DNA from: an uncultured Collinsella sp.
GTDB lineage: Bacteria > Actinomycetota > Coriobacteriia > Coriobacteriales > Coriobacteriaceae
Length of the DNA stretch: 23,284 bases
Assembly (NCBI GenBank): GCA_900542165.1
Contig: UQMM01000031.1
Coordinates: 1 to 23,284, forward strand
Reading direction: 5' to 3'
Below are positions 7,185 to 12,820 of the stretch, in pieces. The notes beneath the pieces were generated by a model. That model saw only the letters and a program-made list of their open reading frames with translations. It did not search any database and was not told the origin of the DNA. Every line of letters begins with the position of its first letter. Position 1 is the stretch's first letter. The position numbers and the translations under genes were made by a program.

Positions 7185-7487
7185 CTAGCCCATCACGCTG
7201 ACGCAGTGGTCGATGATGCCGGCAGCGTTCATGCGGCCGTAGTCGACCATGTTGATGACCTCGACCGGAAAACGACCGGCGGCCTCCTTCTCAAAATCGC
7301 CCTTGGTGTAGCCGATCTGCGGACCAAGCAGCAACATGTCGCACTCGTCCAGGTGATCGTGGGCCTCGTTCATGGGACGAGCCTCGACCTCAATATCCAG
7401 ACCACGGTTTGCAACCTCGGCCTGCATCTTCTGGACCAGCAGGCTCGTGGACATGCCGGCATTGCAGCAGAGCATGATCTTCTTCAT
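7185..7487 (-). CDS. celA: PTS lactose/cellobiose-family IIB component
   Basis: Soluble component that receives phosphate on a cysteine and transfers it to the incoming sugar bound by IIC. The 100 residues match the cellobiose IIB family. The phosphorylation loop is CCNAGMSTSLLVQKM with Cys8 as the acceptor, equivalent to Cys10 of E. coli ChbB. LGPQIGYTKGDFE and VDYGRMNAAGIIDHC are further family landmarks. The ribosome site AAGGAGG six bases before the ATG is strong. It is separated from the IIC gene by 161 bases that hold a GC-rich hairpin, and it is followed without a gap by IIA. Confidence 0.95.
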   Translation of the reverse strand: MKKIMLCCNAGMSTSLLVQKMQAEVANRGLDIEVEARPMNEAHDHLDECDMLLLGPQIGYTKGDFEKEAAGRFPVEVINMVDYGRMNAAGIIDHCVSVMG

Positions 7488-7588
7488 GGTTTCCTCCTTA
7501 TAACTGCGCGGCGCGCAGACGACAACTGGTTGTATTCCTTGCGGCTATTGTGCCCGCTCCCCTGTATCTTTACGCAAGGGAGAGAGCC

Positions 7589-7619
7589 GCGGGCACCGGC
7601 ACCGCGTACCGGCGCCCGC
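7589..7619 (-). other. GC-rich hairpin between the IIC and IIB genes
   Basis: GCGGGCACCGG (7589-7599) pairs with CCGGCGCCCGC (7609-7619) at 10 of 11 positions, with a nine-base loop. There is no T-run on either side. It lies 30 bases after the IIC stop and may stabilise or mark a processing point in the operon mRNA; this is inference. Confidence 0.5.
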
Positions 7620-7648
7620 AAAGGTGAAAGGGACGAACGTTAGGCGTT

Positions 7649-8992
7649 CTACTCGGCGAGAGCCTCCTGCTTGGCGATTGCCTTCTCGGAAATCTTCATA
7701 AAGGGCAGGTAGACGGCCATGCCAATGACAATCTCGAGAGCCTGCCACACGCCGGCGCGCCAGTCAAAGCCCGTAGCGAGCAGGGCATTGATGACGGGAG
7801 GCATGGTCCAGGGCACCTGGGCGATGCAGGGGCTGATGATGCCTGCGCAGGTAAGGCCATAGGTGATGCCGATGAACAGATCGGGAAGAAGGACGAACGG
7901 GATCATGAGCGGCAGGTTGTACACGATGGGGTAACCGTAGATAACCGGCTCGTTGATGTTGAACAGACCAGGCAGGATAGCCATCTTGGAAACGGTCTCG
8001 GAAGCCTTGTTCTTGGAGAACAGGAGCGTGTCGAGCAGAAGCATGAGGGTGCAGCCCGAGCCGCCGATGAGGGCGAAGCTGTTAACGATCTGCATGTTCA
8101 TGTAGTGATCGGGCTGGATGGTGCCACCGGCGGCAAAGGTAGCCATGTTGTCGACGATGAGCATGGTCAGGATCGGCTCGACGGTAGCGCCAGAGATGGT
8201 GGACTGGTGAATACCGACGCAGAACAGCAGGTTAGCAAGGGTGTAGATGAGGATAACAGCCCACGGACCGGCGTTCATGATGCTCTTGAGCGGGTTGGAG
8301 ATGCACGTGGAGATGATGGTGCACAGATCGGTGCCGGCGCACACGGCGAGCAGGGCTGCGGCAAGAGCGAAGATCGCGAGGTTGAGCAGCATCGGGATCA
8401 TGACGTTGAAGGAGTTGGAGACCGCGGGAGGCACGCCCTCGCCCAGCTTAACCTTGAGCTTCTCGACGCCAGAAATCTTGATGAAGAGCGAGACGGAAAG
8501 CAGGGCGATGATAATAGCCGAGAACAGACCGTTGGTGCCGGTGTTGGCAGTCGAAAGGGCGCCCGTGACCTCGGCGGAGGTGATCTTGTCGGTGAGCAGC
8601 GGGCTCGTGGCGGCAAGCGAGGCGGTGATCTGCTGCGGCATCATGATGACGAAAGCAGAGATAGCGACGACCACGCAAGCGAGCGGGTTATCGAAACGCT
8701 TGTTCTTAGCGAGGCTGTAGCCAATCAATCCGGCCAAGATAATGGCAGAGACGTTGAGGGTGCCCAGCGTAATTGCCGAACCCCACGTCTGAAGGTTGGC
8801 AAGGCCCGCCGCATCGAGCGGGAACAGAGGGAACACGACGTTGTTAATAAGAACCGCGATACCCGCAAGGATATAGAGCGGCGTGATGGTCGCGAAGGCG
8901 TCACGCAGGGAACGCAGGTGAACCTGGTTTCCCACCTTCGCAGAGACCTCGGCAAACTTGTCGAGGAAGCTCTTTCCGTTGTCACTGGCCAT
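7649..8992 (-). CDS. celB: PTS cellobiose-family IIC permease
   Basis: Membrane channel of the PTS that binds and translocates a beta-glucoside for phosphorylation by IIB. The 447 residues have about ten hydrophobic segments. Landmarks are NQVHLRSLRDAFATITPLYI near residue 25, LGEGVPPAVSNSFNVM in the middle, VGIHQSTI, and the signature NINEPVIYGYPIVYN. GIHQ replaces the more common GIHG of the substrate loop. The ribosome site AGGAG six bases before the ATG fits. It follows the phospho-glucosidase gene by 120 bases on the same strand. The family covers cellobiose, chitobiose, lactose and related sugars, and the exact sugar cannot be read from sequence; the GH1 partner favours beta-glucosides. 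Confidence 0.94.
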   Translation of the reverse strand: MASDNGKSFLDKFAEVSAKVGNQVHLRSLRDAFATITPLYILAGIAVLINNVVFPLFPLDAAGLANLQTWGSAITLGTLNVSAIILAGLIGYSLAKNKRFDNPLACVVVAISAFVIMMPQQITASLAATSPLLTDKITSAEVTGALSTANTGTNGLFSAIIIALLSVSLFIKISGVEKLKVKLGEGVPPAVSNSFNVMIPMLLNLAIFALAAALLAVCAGTDLCTIISTCISNPLKSIMNAGPWAVILIYTLANLLFCVGIHQSTISGATVEPILTMLIVDNMATFAAGGTIQPDHYMNMQIVNSFALIGGSGCTLMLLLDTLLFSKNKASETVSKMAILPGLFNINEPVIYGYPIVYNLPLMIPFVLLPDLFIGITYGLTCAGIISPCIAQVPWTMPPVINALLATGFDWRAGVWQALEIVIGMAVYLPFMKISEKAIAKQEALAE

Positions 8993-9074
8993 GATTGCTC
9001 CTAACTTTCAAATCCGGCCTTTTCCTATGCGCACGGTGGTCTGTCGCCCTCTGCCACCAGATGTGCCATGTGTT

Positions 9075-9090
9075 GCGCGCAGCGGCGCGC
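9075..9090 (-). other. Small GC hairpin between the phospho-glucosidase and IIC genes
   Basis: GCGCGC (9075-9080), AGCG, GCGCGC (9085-9090) forms a six-pair stem with a four-base loop, without a T-run. It starts 22 bases after the glucosidase stop on the minus strand. Like the hairpin at 7589-7619 it occupies an intercistronic gap of the operon. Confidence 0.35.
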
Positions 9091-9112
9091 GGTCTGGGCG
9101 TTCGCCCGTTCG

Positions 9113-10513
9113 CTAATCAACCACGTGAGTCGTGGCGACCTGCTTGAGCCAAGCTGCCGACTTCTTAAGGCGGCGCTTATAGCCATCCATCAGATCGACC
9201 TCGACAAAGCCGTAACGATTCTTAAAGGCATTGGCCCAAGACCAGTTATCGATGACGGCCCAGTAGTGATAGCCCCGGCATTTGGCGCCCTCGGAGATTG
9301 CCTTGGCAACCCACTCCAGGTGCTGGCGCACAAAGTCGACGCGGTAGTCATCCTGGATGGTTCCTTCGGCATCGCGGTTCTTGTATTCGTCCATGATGCC
9401 GATGCCGTTCTCGGAAACGAACCACTCAAGATCGGGGTAGTTCTTAGCGCAGTCCATGCCAAAGTCGTAGAGGCCCTGCGGGTAGATCTCCCAGCCGCGG
9501 CTCTCGTTCATAACGGCGTCGGGCCACACGTACTCGTCGGCAAAGTGCGGCAGACCGTACTGGTCGATCTTGCTCGCCGGCGCCTGAACGCGCGTGGGGT
9601 GGTAGTAGTTGCAACCGAGCCAGTCGACAACACCCTGCTTAAGAATCTCTTGGTCGCCGGCACGGAACGGAAGCTTAACGCCGCCCTCGGCCAGGCTGTC
9701 GAGCACGTCGGCAGGAAGCTCGCCCTTGGTAATAAGGTCGAGCCACCAGCGATTGTTGATGCCGCTGGTCATACGCACAGCCTCGAGGTCTGCCTCGCTG
9801 GGGTTCTCCTTGGTGTAGACCGGGGTAAAGCAGTTGATCATGCCGATCTTGGCATCAGCGCGAACGGCGCCCTCGTCATAGGCGCGACGGTAGTTGGCCA
9901 CGGCCAGCGCGTGCGCCAGCGAGATGTGATACTGCACGGTGCGAGCGCGGCTAAAGTCGTGGAGCTGCGGGAACCACACGCCCTCCTGATAGCGCTGCTC
10001 GGGCTCGACGATGGGCTCGTTAAAGGTGAACCAGTACTTGATCTCCTGGCCAAACTCGTGGAAGGCGACGTCGGCGTAATGTGCGTAAGCCTCGACAACC
10101 TCACGGCTCTCCCAGCCGCCACGGTTAAAAAGGTAGGTGGGCATGTCAAAGTGGTACAAGTTGACAAACGGCTCCAGGCCGGCTTCGCGAGAGGCGCGGA
10201 ACAGCTCGTGATACCACGCGGCGCCTTCCTCGTTGAGGTTGCCGTCGGCATCGAGCAGACGGCTCCACTGGATGGAAGTGCGATAAGTATCCAGGCCCAA
10301 GTCCTTCAAAATGCGAAGGTCTTCCTGGTACTTGGCCATAAAGTCATTGCCGGCGTAAGAGCCAACACAGTTGTAGAACGAGCCCAGATCCTGGATGGAC
10401 CAGGTGTCCCACAGGTTCTCGAGCTTGCCGCCCTGGTTCCACTGACCCTCAGTCTGCGGGCCGGACATAGCAGCGCCAAAGAAGAAGTCGTTGGGCAGCT
10501 GATACTGTGCCAT
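9113..10513 (-). CDS. Glycoside hydrolase family 1, 6-phospho-beta-glucosidase
   Basis: Cytoplasmic retaining glycosidase that splits the phosphorylated disaccharide delivered by the PTS into a sugar 6-phosphate and a free sugar. The 466 residues have normal GH1 length. The acid/base is Glu166 in FTFNEP and the nucleophile is Glu368 in FVSENG. Phosphate recognition is supported by DNWSWANAFKNRYGF (422-436): Ser425 replaces the glutamate found there in non-phospho enzymes, and Tyr434 matches the phospho-site tyrosine. The phospho-site lysine is Asn432 in simple alignment to Lactococcus LacG, with Lys431 one position earlier. The ATG at 10513 with GAGG six bases upstream is preferred over the TTG just before it. 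It is the first gene of the PTS operon. Glucosidase versus galactosidase is inferred. Confidence 0.92.
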   Translation of the reverse strand: MAQYQLPNDFFFGAAMSGPQTEGQWNQGGKLENLWDTWSIQDLGSFYNCVGSYAGNDFMAKYQEDLRILKDLGLDTYRTSIQWSRLLDADGNLNEEGAAWYHELFRASREAGLEPFVNLYHFDMPTYLFNRGGWESREVVEAYAHYADVAFHEFGQEIKYWFTFNEPIVEPEQRYQEGVWFPQLHDFSRARTVQYHISLAHALAVANYRRAYDEGAVRADAKIGMINCFTPVYTKENPSEADLEAVRMTSGINNRWWLDLITKGELPADVLDSLAEGGVKLPFRAGDQEILKQGVVDWLGCNYYHPTRVQAPASKIDQYGLPHFADEYVWPDAVMNESRGWEIYPQGLYDFGMDCAKNYPDLEWFVSENGIGIMDEYKNRDAEGTIQDDYRVDFVRQHLEWVAKAISEGAKCRGYHYWAVIDNWSWANAFKNRYGFVEVDLMDGYKRRLKKSAAWLKQVATTHVVD

Positions 10514-10550
10514 CAAAGTCCTCGCTTTCGTGTTCTAGAGCTTCCGGTTG

Positions 10551-10634
10551 GAGACGGGTTTGCTTTGGCAGGTTATCCGGCGCGGGCGCGCACCGGTCAT
10601 ACCGATATCCAACCCGCCAAAACAAAACCGTCCC
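10551..10634. repeat. Inverted-repeat element in the divergent regulatory region (REP-like)
   Basis: The left arm 10551-10574 and the reverse complement of the right arm 10611-10634 agree at 20 of 24 positions; both also match the motif at 6671-6694. Between them is a GC-rich inner stretch with CCGG-based pairing. The whole can fold into one hairpin of 84 bases. It sits between the phospho-glucosidase start and the gntR gene, so it could affect either promoter. Confidence 0.65.
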
Positions 10635-10740
10635 CAAACGGTCGATCCTGTTCTGCGGAAAGATTCCGTTCGTTGCTTAAACTATAGCGCTCTAATTCTA
10701 GAAGTAAAGCGTCTTTTTCTTTTTTCTTTCTCGAGCTTCT

Positions 10741-10800
10741 TACATAAAGGTTATATGGGTGCCTTGTTAAGGGTTATACTTACTTGCGTATTGATATATG
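10741..10800 (+). promoter_or_regulatory. Probable gntR promoter region with a repeated GGTTATA
   Basis: This AT-rich stretch lies just before gntR. GGTTATA occurs at 10749-10755 and again at 10772-10778, 23 bases apart in the same orientation, the second as part of TATACT, a fair -10 hexamer. The repeats could be regulator half-sites. No clear -35 or palindromic GntR operator is visible. Confidence 0.35.
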
Positions 10801-10816
10801 TCGGAAAGGAGGTTCA

Positions 10817-11536
10817 ATGATTCCCAAATACGAGGCGATAGCTGCAGATATTCGTCGAAGCATCGAGGATGGCACTCTTAAACCGGGCGACAAGCTCCCC
10901 ACCGTCGTTGAGTTCTGCGAGCTCTATAGCGTTTCCAAAATCACCGTCAAACGAGCTATCGAGCAAATCACCGAGGAAGGTCTTATTACCAGCCGACGCG
11001 GATCGGGTACCTACGTTAAGGACACGGCGGGACTTTCCGGTCAGGCGTTTTTCCAGGGCAAAAACGACCGTGCCCAGGGCTTTTCGTATGAGCACCGCGG
11101 GGAGAAGGTGACCTCGGTGGTCTACGATTTCTCGATTGTTAATCCACCAGCGGACATCGCAGCCCAGCTGGGAATTGCCGAGGATGACTTTGCCTATCAC
11201 ATCGTGCGCGTGCGTCAGGCCGATGAGAAGCCCATCGTTATCGAGTACACCTATATGCCGCTCGAACTGATCCCGGGCCTTAAAAAGAAGGACCTGTACG
11301 GATCGGTCTACGGCTTTATCCGCGAGCAATGCGGGCTGAAGATTTCGAGCTTCCATCGCACCATACGCGCCGTGGCGGCAACCGAGGAAGAAGCCGAGCG
11401 CCTGGATACCAAACCCGGCTCTCCCCTGCTCGAACTCAACCAGATTGGCTTCTTGGATAGCGGCGCCGCCTTTGAGTATTCGGTCTCGCGCAACGTTGGC
11501 GACCGCTTTGAGTTGCACAACGTAACGTTGGCATAG
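10817..11536 (+). CDS. GntR-family transcriptional regulator with UTRA domain (HutC subfamily)
   Basis: A 239-residue repressor or activator. Residues 1-70 form the winged helix-turn-helix (YEAIAADIRRSIEDGTLKPG, then VSKITVKRAIEQ and GLITSRRGSGTYV); residues from about 90 to 232 form a UTRA sensor domain (FAYHIVRVRQADEKPIVIEY, ending in FEYSVSRNVGDRF). UTRA proteins usually bind a small metabolite, often a phosphosugar. It is divergent from the phospho-glucosidase/PTS operon across a 303-base region and followed by manA on the same strand, so it most likely controls one or both. The start at 10817 is set by AAGGAGG five bases upstream; in-frame codons before it lack such a site. The ligand and direction of regulation are unknown. 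Confidence 0.93.
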   Translation: MIPKYEAIAADIRRSIEDGTLKPGDKLPTVVEFCELYSVSKITVKRAIEQITEEGLITSRRGSGTYVKDTAGLSGQAFFQGKNDRAQGFSYEHRGEKVTSVVYDFSIVNPPADIAAQLGIAEDDFAYHIVRVRQADEKPIVIEYTYMPLELIPGLKKKDLYGSVYGFIREQCGLKISSFHRTIRAVAATEEEAERLDTKPGSPLLELNQIGFLDSGAAFEYSVSRNVGDRFELHNVTLA

Positions 11537-11609
11537 GTTTTATGGTCATACGGGCGCTCGTTTTGAGCAGTTTTACGCGGCGCCCGCGCAGCACAATGGG
11601 AGTATGAAC

Positions 11610-12542
11610 ATGTCCGATTTGATTAAACTGACGCCGATCTTCCACGAGAAGATCTGGGGCGGCCGTCAACTCGAAACCGTATTTGGTTACGACATTCCCG
11701 ATGGTCCCATCGGTGAGTGTTGGGCCATCTCGGCCCACCCCAACGGTGACTGCCAGATTGCGGAGGGCCCGTATGCAGGCCACACGCTTTCGTGGCTGTG
11801 GGCCGAGCACCGCGAGCTCTTTGGCAACTGCGAGGGCAAGGAGTTCCCGCTGCTCATTAAGATTCTGGACGCCAAGGACGACCTTTCAATCCAGATTCAT
11901 CCCAACGACGAGTACGCCGCCGAGCACGAGAACGGCAGCCTGGGTAAAACCGAGTGCTGGTACGTGCTGGATTGCGAGCCCGGCGCCACGATCATCGTCG
12001 GCCAGCGTGCTAAAGACCGCACTGAGGCCGCACAGATGATCAAGGACGGCCGCTGGGACGACATGCTCAACGTACTACCGATCCACAAGGGCGACTTTTT
12101 CCAGATTGATTCCGGTACCGTTCACGCCATCAAGGCCGGCACGCTCATTTTGGAAACGCAGCAGTCGAGCGACGTGACGTATCGTCTGTACGACTATGAT
12201 CGCCCGGGCACCGACGGCAAACTGCGCCCGCTGCACATTAAGCAGAGCCTCGACTGCATCGACTTTGACGTCCAGGCCCCGGTCGATGGTACCGTGACCG
12301 CGCCCGAGGTGGACGGCGTGACCGAGCTCGAGTCTAACCCCTGCTACACCGTCGATCGCGTGCGTGTCGACGGCAGCAAGATCCTCGACCAGCGCTGGCC
12401 CTTCATGTGCCTGTCGGTCATCGACGGCGAAGGCACCGTCTGCGGCGACCCCGTCCACAAGGGAAGCCACCTGCTGGCCCCGAACACCGTCAGCTCCATC
12501 GACCTCGAAGGCAAGATGGAACTGATCATCAGCCACCTCTAG
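11610..12542 (+). CDS. manA: Mannose-6-phosphate isomerase, class I
   Basis: Zinc enzyme that interconverts mannose 6-phosphate and fructose 6-phosphate, linking mannose to glycolysis and to GDP-mannose synthesis. The 310-residue form is the short Firmicute/Actinobacteria type. Zinc ligands are visible as Gln95 and His97 in QIHPND, Glu115 in GKTECWYVLD and His172 in DSGTVHAI; YRLYDYDR (from residue 191) carries the active-site arginine. The start at 11610 has GGGAG seven bases upstream; the ATG at 11604 is only one base from that site. It follows gntR by 73 bases and is probably co-transcribed with it, which ties mannose metabolism to the beta-glucoside locus. A terminator-like hairpin follows. 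Confidence 0.94.
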   Translation: MSDLIKLTPIFHEKIWGGRQLETVFGYDIPDGPIGECWAISAHPNGDCQIAEGPYAGHTLSWLWAEHRELFGNCEGKEFPLLIKILDAKDDLSIQIHPNDEYAAEHENGSLGKTECWYVLDCEPGATIIVGQRAKDRTEAAQMIKDGRWDDMLNVLPIHKGDFFQIDSGTVHAIKAGTLILETQQSSDVTYRLYDYDRPGTDGKLRPLHIKQSLDCIDFDVQAPVDGTVTAPEVDGVTELESNPCYTVDRVRVDGSKILDQRWPFMCLSVIDGEGTVCGDPVHKGSHLLAPNTVSSIDLEGKMELIISHL

Positions 12543-12567
12543 GTCGCAGCAACAACCAAAACGCAAC

Positions 12568-12603
12568 AAGGGGCTCCCCCGTCCACCAACGGAGGAGCCC
12601 CTT
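12568..12603 (+). terminator. Terminator-like hairpin after manA
   Basis: AAGGGGCTCC (12568-12577) pairs perfectly with GGAGCCCCTT (12594-12603), with CCGT/ACGG pairing inside. The following bases are ATCCATATATAT rather than a T-run, so termination strength is uncertain. It begins 25 bases after the manA stop. Confidence 0.6.
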
Positions 12604-12684
12604 ATCCATATATATCAGCCCACCCGGCTCTCCAGATCAAAAAAGCGGACGAGCAGAGCGACGTTCGCAAGCAACGTTATCTAA

Positions 12685-12813
12685 GGACCTGGGCGGGCGT
12701 ATGGGGCAACATCGATCGCGAGTTCCGCACGAGCCGGAGAGCACTTAATGTGCTCTCCGTGCGAGCAGGACTGCCCGAGCAGGCGATGTTGCCCTATACG
12801 CCCGCCCAGGTCC
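12685..12813. repeat. Long near-perfect hairpin next to the pcrA 3' end; possible structured RNA
   Basis: Arms 12685-12714 and 12784-12813 are complementary at 29 of 30 positions. Inside is a second stem, CGGAGAGCAC around TTAAT with GTGCTCTCCG, extended by CGCA/TGCG across a five-base bulge. Between the two stems lies an asymmetric internal loop, about 11 bases on one side and about 20 on the other, the longer containing GAGCAGG twice. On the minus strand it starts eight bases after the pcrA stop codon. No T-run follows on either strand, so it is not a plain intrinsic terminator. Confidence 0.75.
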
Positions 12814-12820
12814 GCCGGGA

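Noticed and set aside
9068..10687. An open frame of about 540 codons on the plus strand
   Set aside because: It mirrors the GH1 gene on the other strand; the GH1 gene has both catalytic glutamates and full family length.
12640..12820. CRISPR-like or tRNA-like structure near the long hairpin
   Set aside because: There is a single inverted repeat, no regularly spaced direct repeats, and no cloverleaf with the expected T-loop sequence.
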